23,786 nt of DNA from an uncultured Oscillospiraceae bacterium (GCA_902490585.1 CABUEI010000031.1:1-23786), one strand, 5' to 3'; shown: positions 6,671 through 15,140, counted from the first letter of the stretch. Notes: generated by a model not told the origin, from the sequence alone. Made by a program: numbers and translations.

Positions 6671-8497
6671 TATCTGTTACCACCGTATCTTGATATAAAA
6701 GACGGAGAGTTTGATCCGGTTGAAATATACGCATATTATCTCGGACTTTATATCAACAATATGCGCAACGGAATATATATGAATTACATTCTTTCATTCC
6801 CGGTCGCTTATGAGAAAGCGGTAAAGGAAAAACTGCTCAGAAGTTTTACTGCGGGCATAAAGAAATCTCTTCCTGATGCTGTACTTGACGATGAAGAACA
6901 GATGGAGCGGTTTAAAATAGTACAAGGTGTAAGCGAACCTGCCGCTTATGCTATTACAGCATTACAGACGTACGGATTTGATCCGTATGACGAAAATGAA
7001 AAATATTTCTATGGCATTTTCGACTTCGGCGGAGGTACTACGGATTTTGATTTTGGAATCTGGCGTGGTGCCGCTGACACCAGAGAAGAACGCAAATATA
7101 ATTATGTTATTGAACATTTCGGTTCTGAGGGTGATAAATTTCTCGGAGGTGAAAATCTCCTTGAACTCGCCGCATTTGAAATATTCAAGGATAACAGAGA
7201 GTCGCTTTTAAAAAATGACAAGTCGAATGGTTTTTCTTTCGCCAAGCCTTCCGAATGTGAAGCCTTCCCCGGAAGTGAAGCTCTTATTTCAGACTCTCAG
7301 GAGGCAAAAAGAAATACCAGACAGCTGGTTGAGAAAATAAGACCTATATGGGAAGGTACGATAACCGAAAGTCAACTTGAAGAGCTCTATGATGATGTTC
7401 ATAATGATGAGTCAGATGAAGTAGAAGTTCTTATTTCAGACTCTCAGGAGGCAAAAAGAAATACCAGACAGCTGGTTGAGAAAATAAGACCTATATGGGA
7501 AGGTACGATAACCGAAAGTCAACTTGAAGAGCTCTATGATGATGTTCATAATGATGAGTCAGATGAAGTAGAAGTTCTGCGTGGATATGTTTATACTCCT
7601 CGGTCATCAAAAGAAACTGCTATTGAAAACAGTTCCAAAGCGGTTAATGTGAGTGATGTTTCAGAAAAATGGTCAAATATTACAGTTGATCTTTTTGACA
7701 AAGAGGGTATTCGTATATCAGCTGTGAAGCTGGATATTGATTATAAGAAGATTGTTAATATCTTTAAAGAAAGAATAGAAATGGGAGTGCGTAATTTCTT
7801 TGAAGCACTAAAACTTACATTTAAAAATCACCCGTTAAACGATACGGAAAAGGTGCACATATTTCTTGCCGGAAATTCCTGCAAATCGCCTATAGTTAAG
7901 TATTGCTTCAACAAATATATTGAAAACTGCTCCAGCGAGATAATAAAATACAGTGGAAACAGTAAAGATTATTTTTATTTGTATCCTCCTCTGGGTACTG
8001 AAGAAGCAAGAACTGTTCTTACTGAAAAGAATTTGTGGAATGATGAGTTATCCGGTTTATATGCACCTACCTGTAAGACAGGCGTAGCATTAGGTTTGCT
8101 TGAAGGCAGAAAAGGCGGAGCTATCAAGGTTATTTCAGAACTCAAGGCATCAGATGAAGCAAAGTTCAGATATTATATAGGTAAAAATCGTAAGAATAAG
8201 TTTTTGGTGGTATTCAGCAGAGATGATGAGTATGAAAAATGGAAAAATATCGGTATACCTGCTGATGATGAGGAGTTTGAACTTTATTATACCACACTTC
8301 CTGAAGTCACAACGAACGATATGAAGATTTTGGGTATTTCAAAAAAACGATGCCTTCTTTCAGATACAAACGAAGATGCCGATATATACATAAGGGCAAT
8401 CTCGCCTACACAAATTGAATACTGCGCCGCAATAGAATCAGAACTTATTGAAGGTCGTTTTGTCAGCGAACCACAGATTGTAGATTTATCTGATTGA
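6666..8497 (+). pseudogene. Hsp70/DnaK-like ATPase lacking its N-terminus
   Basis: The coding frame starts at the mosaic junction with EYLLPPYLDIKDGEFDPVEI and runs to TGA 8495-8497. The phosphate-2 motif DFGGGTTDFDFGIW lies near 7021-7060 and an adenosine-type motif IFLAGNSCKSPIV near 7858-7900, so the actin/Hsp70 fold is clear. The phosphate-1 motif and everything before it (about 150 residues in Hsp70s) are absent, so ATP binding should fail. The C-terminal part (SELKASDEAKFRYYIGKNRK...) is not a DnaK substrate domain; it resembles a divergent Hsp70-like group in Clostridia of unknown job. A 147-bp tandem duplication lengthens the middle by 49 residues. ATGs at 6761 and 6779 could restart translation but lack a good ribosome site. 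Confidence 0.75.
7282..7575 (+). repeat. Perfect 147-bp tandem duplication (2 copies) inside the Hsp70-like gene
   Basis: Copy 1 spans 7282-7428 and copy 2 spans 7429-7575; read base by base they are identical. The unit is 49 codons, so the frame is kept, and encodes a segment from LISDSQEAKRNTRQ to NDESDEVEV. The flanks share GAAG(C/T)TCT, which may have served for slippage or unequal exchange. Absence of any difference implies a very recent event. Confidence 0.95.
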
Positions 8498-8509
8498 GTT
8501 TAAAGCTAA

Positions 8510-8543
8510 TACCGCTTGCAGTTAATGCAAGCGGTACTTTGTT
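8510..8543 (+). terminator. Intrinsic terminator after the Hsp70-like gene
   Basis: TACCGCTTGCA (8510-8520) pairs perfectly with TGCAAGCGGTA (8526-8536), 5-nt loop, then CTTTGTTT. Confidence 0.75.
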
Positions 8544-8640
8544 TAAGAGGGAGAATATCCGTAATAGGTTAAAAAATCACAGATCGATCAGCGAACAAAT
8601 GCACTTGCACCGACAGCTGAAAATAGTAATACACTGTAAT

Positions 8641-8670
8641 TTGACATGCCCTTATTAAAAATGCTATAAT
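8641..8670 (+). promoter_or_regulatory. Consensus promoter of the lipoprotein pseudogene
   Basis: TTGACA (8641-8646) and TGCTATAAT (TATAAT at 8665-8670) with an 18-nt spacer: perfect boxes plus an extended -10. Transcription should be strong even though the gene is interrupted. Confidence 0.8.
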
Positions 8671-8733
8671 AATTTGAAATAATACTTATCCTGTCGGTTT
8701 TATTGCAGGGTATTGAATCAAAGGAGAATGACT

Positions 8734-9396
8734 GTGAAAACGAGAAACAAAATTATATTAGCGGCTGTAATGGCATCAATATTACTTTCCTTTACGGCGT
8801 GCGGGGGTAATTCGGGTGATTCGTCCGCTTCTTCGTTTGAGAATACAACATCTTCGGAAACTTCCTAAAACTCTTCTGAAGCAGAAACCTCGGCAACAAC
8901 AACTTCCGAAACGGAATCCGTAATATCCGAATCTTCTTCCGAGACGGAAACCTCAGAAACAACGGCTTCCGAAACGGAATCTGTCACAACACCGGAATCA
9001 GCCCCATCGGTTATTGATCCGAGCGAGATATCGGAAACATCTATTGATGATTTTAAAATTGAGAGCGATAAAGACGAAGAGTATTACACAGTCGTATCAT
9101 ATCTCGGAAACGATGAAACAGTAAAGATTCCGTCCGAAGCAAACGGCTTTCCTGTTACAGGAATCATATTTGACGCTTTCGCCAATAACGCATCAATCAA
9201 GACGGTAATAATTCCGGAATCGGTAGATTTTATTTCAACTAATGTATTTTCAGGATGCACAAACCTTGAGAAAGTAATAATTCTTTGCAATAATGTGACA
9301 TTCTTTGAAAACAGTTTTTCCGGTTGCAATGCAACTATCAGTTATAATGGCAAGGATTACACTCCTGACAATTACAGTGAACTGACTGCTAACTGA
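8734..9396 (+). pseudogene. BspA-like leucine-rich-repeat lipoprotein with in-frame TAA
   Basis: AAGGAG (8721-8726) is correctly spaced for GTG 8734 and too close for ATG 8728, so GTG is chosen. The product starts with a lipoprotein signal (KTRNKIILAAVMASILL then SFTACGG, lipobox Cys at residue 23), followed by a Ser/Thr/Glu-rich linker. The linker is interrupted by TAA at 8866-8868 (codon 45); the same frame then continues without further stops for 176 codons, with TTTSETES-type repeats, IDDFKIESDKDEEYYTVVSYL and a BspA-type LRR part (VKIPSEANGFPVTGIIFDAF, IKTVIIPESVDFI, NVFSGCTNLEKVII) to TGA 9394. A single C-to-A change from TCA would explain the stop. Intact relatives are surface proteins; here only a 44-residue peptide is expected unless the stop is read through or is an error. 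Confidence 0.85.
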
Positions 9397-9468
9397 TTCG
9401 GTATATCAGTAGCATATCAAAAAGTGTGAATGGTGCGGATATTCAGTTCATCGGACAGAAATAAATTT

Positions 9469-9495
9469 AAGGGCAGTCGCAAAAACTGCTCTTTT
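9469..9495 (+). terminator. Intrinsic terminator after the lipoprotein pseudogene
   Basis: AAGGGCAGT (9469-9477) pairs with ACTGCTCTT (9485-9493) with one G-U, 7-nt loop, then TT. Confidence 0.65.
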
Positions 9496-9518
9496 ACTGT
9501 TATTTAATGAAACAGTTG

Positions 9519-9547
9519 TTGAAAAGCGTGGCAACATGTGGTATTAT
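9519..9547 (+). promoter_or_regulatory. Promoter of the ankyrin/HEAT gene pair
   Basis: TTGAAA (9519-9524), 17-nt spacer, TATTAT (9542-9547), about 55 nt before the GTG start. One mismatch in each box. Confidence 0.55.
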
Positions 9548-9603
9548 AAAAACATAATCAATAATTATTTTGCTATAAAATGCGTCAAAGGCAGGGATAA
9601 ACA

Positions 9604-10440
9604 GTGAATGAAAACGAACTCAGAGAATTATTTGAAAAGGGCAGTATAACAGAAATACGGCAGGCTGTGGATAACCATCCTGAAATAAAAGAGCGTGTAC
9701 TTGCGTGGGCGGCTGAACGCGGAAATGCCGAACTTGTGCATTATGTGATGAACAGAACAACGCCGGAGGAATATGACAAGTACGAAAATACGCCGCTTGA
9801 GTATGCGTGCCTTTGCGGTAATTACAGCATGGTAAAATTTATTGCGGAGAATGAGAAATCGCCGTATTTTTCGCAGGACAATTCACTTTTCTATGCGGCG
9901 GCATACGGTGACAGGGGAATTATCCGCTGTCTTATCGAAAACGGTTACGATATCAATATGAAAGACGGCTACGGCGGAAATGCGCTTGAATGGGCGGCGC
10001 AGGAAAACCGCATTTCAAACGCAAAAATGCTGATTGAAGTCGGCTGTGATGTGAATAATCTGAACGGCGATGGTATGACGGCGCTTTATACAGCCTGTGC
10101 CGAGGGTAACGCCGACATGGCAAGGTTACTGATTGATAACAATGCGGAGCCGGACAGGACAGAGGACGCAACACCGCTTATAATCGCAAGCTGTTACGGA
10201 AAGATCGAGTGCGTCAAGTTATTGCTTGAGCATGGTGCCGATGTAAATACGATAGATAACGAGGGCAGAACGGCACTGTTCTATGCTATGGTGTACGGAC
10301 AGAAAGAGGTTGAAAAACTGCTTTCGGATAACGGTGCTTCTTATGATATCTGCGATAAGGACGGAGTTTCACCCGGACAGCTTAAAGATGAGAGCGTCAG
10401 AGAGCGGGTTTATAGTGAGCTTATGGGGGAGGAAAAATGA
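9604..10440 (+). CDS. Ankyrin-repeat protein
   Basis: The GTG at 9604 is the start: GCAGGGA lies just upstream and the nearby ATG at 9608 is in another frame. The 278 residues are almost entirely ankyrin repeats, about seven, recognisable from LAWAAERGNAELVHYVMN (residues ~33-50), TPLEYACLCGNYSMVKFIAE, LEWAAQENRISNAKMLIEVG, TALYTACAEGNADMARLLID, TPLIIASCYGKIECVKLLLE and TALFYAMVYGQKEVEKLLSD. No signal peptide or membrane segment, so it is cytosolic and acts by protein binding; the partner is unknown. It overlaps the next gene by 4 nt (ATGA), so the two are translated together. In bacteria such single ankyrin proteins are sometimes immunity partners of toxins, but no toxin is visible here. Confidence 0.88.
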   Translation: MNENELRELFEKGSITEIRQAVDNHPEIKERVLAWAAERGNAELVHYVMNRTTPEEYDKYENTPLEYACLCGNYSMVKFIAENEKSPYFSQDNSLFYAAAYGDRGIIRCLIENGYDINMKDGYGGNALEWAAQENRISNAKMLIEVGCDVNNLNGDGMTALYTACAEGNADMARLLIDNNAEPDRTEDATPLIIASCYGKIECVKLLLEHGADVNTIDNEGRTALFYAMVYGQKEVEKLLSDNGASYDICDKDGVSPGQLKDESVRERVYSELMGEEK

Positions 10441-11099
10441 ATTACGAAAAGGCAAAAAAACGACTTTCCGATATGAGTGAGAAAGAAGCTCTCAGTGATT
10501 ATGATTATGAATTTCTGACTGAAATAGCGCAAGGCGATGATATGTGCCTTAAATGTGATACGGCAGATCTACTTATCGATCACACGACAAAGCAAGCTGT
10601 TGAAATACTGAAAATGCTGAGTAACGATAATGACGCTACCGTAAGGGCGAGCGCTTACGATAATATGTGGGTGTTTGAAACACAGGATTTTGACGGGATA
10701 CTTCGTAACGCTGTCGCCAACGAAAAGGACGGAACGGCAAGAAGCTATGCTATATTCTCCTTATATGATCTGTATTCGGAGAACGGCTGTGATACTGCCG
10801 GACTTATTGATTTTATGCACAAGCTTTATCGGACGGAGAAAGACAGAAGATGTAAACTTCAGTATCTCAGGAATTTTTATCTTTCGGGAGAAACCGACAA
10901 GCTCAGTGAGATTATCGCATATCTTGAAGATGAAGATTACAGAATGAGAATTACCGCTGTAAATACAATTTCCGAGATAAGAAATAAAGGGAACAATGAT
11001 GTTTTGCTATCGGCTTTAAAGAACAGGCTGAAAGCTGAAAATAGTGAAGCTGTAAAGGCTTCAATCAAAAAGTTTGTAAACGAAGTTGAAGAGATATAA
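10437..11099 (+). CDS. HEAT-repeat-like protein, coupled to the ankyrin gene
   Basis: ATG at 10437 overlaps the stop of the ankyrin gene (ATGA), with GGGGAGG just before it. The 220-residue product is all helical, acidic and soluble. Helix pairs such as AVEILKMLSNDNDATVRASAYDNM, RCKLQYLRNFYLSGETDKLSEI and IAYLEDEDYRMRITAVNTISEI have the D-x-x-V/M-R-x-x-A signature of HEAT/PBS-lyase-type repeats, at least three copies. It should be a scaffold for protein contacts. Close coupling to another repeat protein suggests the two products act together or on the same partner. Repeat assignment is by pattern; exact repeat count is uncertain. Confidence 0.75.
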   Translation: MNYEKAKKRLSDMSEKEALSDYDYEFLTEIAQGDDMCLKCDTADLLIDHTTKQAVEILKMLSNDNDATVRASAYDNMWVFETQDFDGILRNAVANEKDGTARSYAIFSLYDLYSENGCDTAGLIDFMHKLYRTEKDRRCKLQYLRNFYLSGETDKLSEIIAYLEDEDYRMRITAVNTISEIRNKGNNDVLLSALKNRLKAENSEAVKASIKKFVNEVEEI

Positions 11100-11108
11100 A
11101 ATAACAAA

Positions 11109-11142
11109 GCGGTGAACGCATAATGCGCTCACCGCCTGTTTT
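11109..11142. terminator. Bidirectional terminator between convergent genes
   Basis: GCGGTGAACGCA (11109-11120) pairs with TGCGCTCACCGC (11124-11135) with one mismatch and a 3-nt loop. CTGTTTTA follows on the plus side and CTTTGTTATTTT on the minus side, so it can serve both the HEAT gene and the ATP-grasp gene. Confidence 0.7.
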
Positions 11143-11158
11143 ATATCTGCCGTAAAAA

Positions 11159-12178
11159 TCACTTGAAATATTCCTCACCGAGTATCTCGACAAATCGGGG
11201 TTTAACGCCTGTCTTATTATCAATATGACCGTAGTTCTGGCACATATCGTAGCTCGGCAGAGTGTTGCCCTCTACAAGTACGGGGCGTGTGGGGGTTATT
11301 GCAACATCCCAGCCTATGTATCCGACCTGAGGTACTACAAGCGCCGCCTTTTTGCACATTTCGACAGCTTCGTTAAACATAGGGATCTCAAAGCCGTTGA
11401 ACTTTGTGTGCGTGAACGGGTGTTCTTCATAATAAACACCGGTAGCGTCGCAGTAAGCATTCTTGTGTATCACACCGTCAGCACCGATTGAAACATACAT
11501 ACCGCCGCTGCAGATATTGTCAACGCAGTTCGTGCCGTTGCTCATGCGGACAAGAGCGTACATGAAATGTACCTTTCCGTCATGGAGAAGTGTTACCATA
11601 CGAATCGTATTTATAGACGAGGGGCTGAGCTTGTCCATCTTTTCGTTCTGCTTTATCGTTTCTTCAACAAGATACTGTTTGTTGTCGCAAAGACGTTTGT
11701 AGAGTGCTTCATAATCTGTATCGGGGGTTACGGTTTCCTTAGTTATACCCTCGCCGCCGAACTGATTTATGGGTTTTGCAAATACAGTTTCACGTCCTTT
11801 ACAGAACTCACGCAGGTCATCTGCCGTGGCTTTTTCAAGATTAAGAAAATCTCTGCCGATGTATTCTCTGAAAGCCTCGTCAAATTCGGATTTATTATCG
11901 AATATATGAAAATATGTTCTGTCGTTGCAACGCTTTGAGATAGTTATGTTGTCATTCATCGTCATGAATGTACGCCTGTTCTTGCCCTTTATGTTGGCAA
12001 ATCCGAATACACGGTAATCCATATAGCCGACAGAATAGCGGAAAATGCACCATATCATATCAAAGAACATTATAAATCTGTTCTTGCCTGTTTCCTTGTG
12101 GATAGTTCCGATATAGCCGAACATACGCTTGAAACTTCCTGCAAACAGTCTGCGGAAGAAAGTTTTTAACTTTGTCAT
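11159..12178 (-). CDS. Sugar-transfer-associated ATP-grasp protein
   Basis: ATG at 12178 has AAGAGG upstream, within the end of the flippase gene region. The 339-residue protein has a basic, partly amphipathic N-terminal segment (FFRRLFAGSFKRMFGYI; IMFFDMIWCIFRYSVGYMDY) that may touch the membrane, then an ATP-grasp fold: VFAKPINQFGGEGITKE (nucleotide/glycine loop), LVEETIKQNEKM, INTIRMVTLLHDGKVHFMYA, DNICSGGMYVSI, and the metal-binding end GWDVAITPTRPVLVEGNTLP. These match the family of ATP-grasp proteins linked to exopolysaccharide and sugar-transfer loci (PF14397 type). Predicted role: ATP-dependent ligation in decoration of a cell-surface glycan; substrate unknown. It lies 16 nt after the flippase, same operon. 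Confidence 0.85.
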   Translation of the reverse strand: MTKLKTFFRRLFAGSFKRMFGYIGTIHKETGKNRFIMFFDMIWCIFRYSVGYMDYRVFGFANIKGKNRRTFMTMNDNITISKRCNDRTYFHIFDNKSEFDEAFREYIGRDFLNLEKATADDLREFCKGRETVFAKPINQFGGEGITKETVTPDTDYEALYKRLCDNKQYLVEETIKQNEKMDKLSPSSINTIRMVTLLHDGKVHFMYALVRMSNGTNCVDNICSGGMYVSIGADGVIHKNAYCDATGVYYEEHPFTHTKFNGFEIPMFNEAVEMCKKAALVVPQVGYIGWDVAITPTRPVLVEGNTLPSYDMCQNYGHIDNKTGVKPRFVEILGEEYFK

Positions 12179-12194
12179 TTACAAAACCTCTTGA

Positions 12195-13733
12195 TCATAA
12201 TCTGAATAATTTCGACAACACTTTATATGCCATACGCTTGAGCGGAGTGGTCACAAGTTCTTTTTCTCTCGGGGTAAGACCTATCAGCCATACCGATATT
12301 ATGAATATCACAACGTAGACAGCACCCCAGAGCAGTATTCCGAGATAGCCTGAAACGTGAGCAAGGCACGCTATAAGTATTGACGCTATCGCAGGAACAA
12401 CGAGAGAGGGGAGCAGTGCGGTAATTCTCCGCCAGAACCGTGGAATATCAAGTCCGATGAATTTATTGTAGTACCAGTTCATTATAAGACCGTTTCCGAT
12501 GAAAACAGGGATTGCCGTACCGACCGCAACGCCGACCGAGCCGAACAGTGCACACAGCGGTATACTTATTATTATATTGAGTACCGCAACGAGTACATAT
12601 ACGAGCGAACGGAATTTGTGCATATTTTTCGCTCGCTGTATCTCAATGCCGAGGTTCTGTATACTCGGAAGAATAGTGGGAACGAACAGCAGAAGAGAAA
12701 TCACGAATGCGTTAGCATTGGCTTCGCCTGCCCACAGCAGAACGAAAGGATAACCGACTGCAACAAACCCGAACAGAATCATTGTCAGGATTATAAACTG
12801 GAAACGTCCGACACGGATAAACAGGTCGCTTATCTGCTTGTTCGGAACTTTGTTTGCAACCATCTGGTGAACCTTCGGTGTGAGTATACCCGAGAACGTG
12901 GTCGCCATCGACATATAGTAGATGTTGAGCTGTGACGCTACGTTGTAGGTTGCAACTTCGTTTGAACCGTGCATCCAGGCAAGCAGGAACTTGTCAACGC
13001 TCCAGTTGAGCTGGTCAACTACAATTCCGACAAAGACCCAGCTTGTGAACTTGAACATTGATTTCAGCAACTTGAAGTCAAAGTCACGGAAATAGAAACG
13101 TATATCAAGTTTCTTTTTACAATATATGATATTCAGTACGCCTGAAAACAGTGTGAACGCAAGGCTCATATATGCTATAGCCTCTGAGCGAAGACCTATC
13201 ATCAGGAGAGGGATTATCAGCAGGGGATTGATTACCGATTTTACTATGGCAAGCAGTTTAAGGAAGATGTACCGCTCGTTTACCATAGTGTTCGATTCAA
13301 ATACGCTTAGTGGGAAGCTTACCGCCGCCGTGACGGTCATGATGTACATAAGTTTTACGGCAAGCTCGATCTCCGCATCGGTCAGTTTCTGTCCGAATGC
13401 AAGACGGGGATTGGCGGCAATGGTAAAACCGACTATCAGCACTACAACACCGATTATCGAATATATGATAAGGAACATACCGTTCAGCTTAGCCATATTA
13501 TACTTGTCGCCGGCTTCTTTATATCTTGTATAGAATCTGGTGTAGGCACTGCCAAGTCCGAAACTGAAAAGATTCAGGTACGATACCATAGGGAGAACTA
13601 TAGAGTAAACGCCGTATTCGCTCTGACCCAGCCTTTCAATCATGATAGGCGTGTAGACGAGTGAAACAACCGTACCGAGTATCAGAGACAGATATGAGAG
13701 CAGTGAGCCCATTTTTATCTGGTCAAATTTCAT
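12195..13733 (-). CDS. Polysaccharide/lipid-linked oligosaccharide flippase (Wzx/MVF-type)
   Basis: ATG at 13733 (MKFDQIKMGSLLSYLSLILG) is preferred to the TTG two codons earlier because AGGA sits at the right distance. The 512-residue product has about 14 hydrophobic segments and the hallmarks of the Wzx/RfbX branch of the MOP superfamily: TPIMIERLGQSEYGVYSIV near the start, SWVFVGIVVDQLNWSVDKFL in the middle, and a basic short C-terminus. It should flip lipid-linked glycan units across the cytoplasmic membrane. It is first gene of a two-gene operon with the ATP-grasp protein; no glycosyltransferase is present within the window, so the rest of the pathway must be elsewhere. Confidence 0.88.
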   Translation of the reverse strand: MKFDQIKMGSLLSYLSLILGTVVSLVYTPIMIERLGQSEYGVYSIVLPMVSYLNLFSFGLGSAYTRFYTRYKEAGDKYNMAKLNGMFLIIYSIIGVVVLIVGFTIAANPRLAFGQKLTDAEIELAVKLMYIMTVTAAVSFPLSVFESNTMVNERYIFLKLLAIVKSVINPLLIIPLLMIGLRSEAIAYMSLAFTLFSGVLNIIYCKKKLDIRFYFRDFDFKLLKSMFKFTSWVFVGIVVDQLNWSVDKFLLAWMHGSNEVATYNVASQLNIYYMSMATTFSGILTPKVHQMVANKVPNKQISDLFIRVGRFQFIILTMILFGFVAVGYPFVLLWAGEANANAFVISLLLFVPTILPSIQNLGIEIQRAKNMHKFRSLVYVLVAVLNIIISIPLCALFGSVGVAVGTAIPVFIGNGLIMNWYYNKFIGLDIPRFWRRITALLPSLVVPAIASILIACLAHVSGYLGILLWGAVYVVIFIISVWLIGLTPREKELVTTPLKRMAYKVLSKLFRL

Positions 13734-13786
13734 TCGCAATTTTCCTGTAAATTCTGTTTATATTAAAAATAGTATTCCAAAATCAT

Positions 13787-13815
13787 ATTTTAACATATTT
13801 TATGGGGTTTGTAAA
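13787..13815 (-). promoter_or_regulatory. Promoter of the flippase/ATP-grasp operon
   Basis: On the minus strand, TTTACA (13815-13810), 17-nt spacer, TAAAAT (13792-13787) with TG just before it. It lies between the MFS gene stop and the flippase start, so the operon has its own promoter. Confidence 0.6.
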
Positions 13816-13832
13816 GAAAAATTACGGTTTAG

Positions 13833-15059
13833 TTATTCTGCTTTTCGTTTTCTGACGATAAAAGTAAAGATAAGAGTACAGATAACAAGAATTACGGGGA
13901 AAAATACCGAGAAACCGAGTCCCGTTTTCATGCCTGCGGATTCATCGACACCGTTTGCGGTGGCAAAGTTACAGATCATACCTGCAATGAAAGGACCCGA
14001 TGCACAGCCGAGATCGCCTGCAAGTGCCATAAGGCTGTACATTGCCGTACCGCCCGATTTGTATTTAGCGGCGGCGAGTGAGAAAGTTCCGGGCCACATT
14101 ACAGCAACGGATAATCCGCAAAGTGCACAGGCGGCAAGTGAAAGTGCGGGAATATCCGAAAAGGCAACAATGATATAGCACACTATACATAAAATTCCGC
14201 TTGCAGTCATAACTTTGTACAGGCTGATTTTATTTGCAAATACGGCATAAAGTGCTCTGCCTGTACCCATAAGTACAGCAAAAAGGCAGGGACCGAGTAG
14301 GTCACCGAGGGATTTGCTTATCATAAGACCTTTCTGTGCAAAAAGCGATGACCACTGCGACATGGCAAGCTCGCTTGCACCTGCGCAGAGCATGAGAATA
14401 AGAATAAGTACAAAGCCTTTCTGCTTGAAGAGTGCGGAGAGTTTAACGTTGTCGTTTTCGGAAAGCGACGGTGCCAGAGGAACTTTAGTAAAGAATATGG
14501 CATTGAATATCGGAAGTATAGCCCAGATTACAGGGAGCATAAACCATAAATCTTCTCCGAAAGCGGCAAGAAAGCCGGTTGACAGAAGCACAACGGCAAC
14601 CTGTCCCCAGCAGTAGAAGGAGTGGAGAAGGCTCATTGCGGCGGCTTTTGCACTGCCTGCGGTATCAGGTATAGCTTCGATTATCGGGCTTATGAGTACT
14701 TCGGTAAGACCGCCGCCTACGGCGTACACTATAACCGACAGAGTAAGAGCTATGAATGTATCTCCGACAAAAAGCGGAAGAATACCCATCATTATAAGAC
14801 CTGCGGCGCACATTACATGAGCAAGTATTGTCATTGCTCTTACACTCATGTGTTTTGACAGCCTGACGGAGCCTAAATCTATCAGAAGCTGTGTTACGAA
14901 GTTTACAAGTATCAGCGTACTTATTTTGTCGTAGTTGAGGGAGTATCTTGTCTGAAAGATTATAAAAAGCAGGGGAGCAAGGTTGTTTACAGCCGCCTGG
15001 CAGATATAGCCTATGTAACAGGCATTGACTGTAGAGCGGTAAGACAGTGTTTTTTTCAT
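13833..15059 (-). CDS. MFS transporter
   Basis: ATG at 15059 follows AAAGGA. The 408-residue protein has about 12 membrane segments in two halves with a loop near the middle (KVPLAPSLSENDNVKLSALFKQK). Features of the major facilitator family include DLGSVRLSKHMSVRAMTILAH after helix 2 (the motif-A position), and MGTGRALYAVFANKISLYKV at the matching place in the second half. Similar proteins in Clostridia resemble the FucP/sugar-porter branch, but substrate cannot be told. It is expressed from its own promoter and divergent from the cyclase operon. No clear terminator separates it from the flippase gene. Confidence 0.88.
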   Translation of the reverse strand: MKKTLSYRSTVNACYIGYICQAAVNNLAPLLFIIFQTRYSLNYDKISTLILVNFVTQLLIDLGSVRLSKHMSVRAMTILAHVMCAAGLIMMGILPLFVGDTFIALTLSVIVYAVGGGLTEVLISPIIEAIPDTAGSAKAAAMSLLHSFYCWGQVAVVLLSTGFLAAFGEDLWFMLPVIWAILPIFNAIFFTKVPLAPSLSENDNVKLSALFKQKGFVLILILMLCAGASELAMSQWSSLFAQKGLMISKSLGDLLGPCLFAVLMGTGRALYAVFANKISLYKVMTASGILCIVCYIIVAFSDIPALSLAACALCGLSVAVMWPGTFSLAAAKYKSGGTAMYSLMALAGDLGCASGPFIAGMICNFATANGVDESAGMKTGLGFSVFFPVILVICTLIFTFIVRKRKAE

Positions 15060-15111
15060 TTTATTATCCTTTCGGTGATAAAGGGTGTTTTCGTAATGTC
15101 AATTCCGATTA

Positions 15112-15140
15112 ATTATAAGCAAATCAAATAAAATTTTCAA
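15112..15140 (-). promoter_or_regulatory. Promoter of the MFS transporter
   Basis: On the minus strand TTGAAA (15140-15135), 17-nt spacer, TATAAT (15117-15112), about 50 nt before the start codon. Confidence 0.7.
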
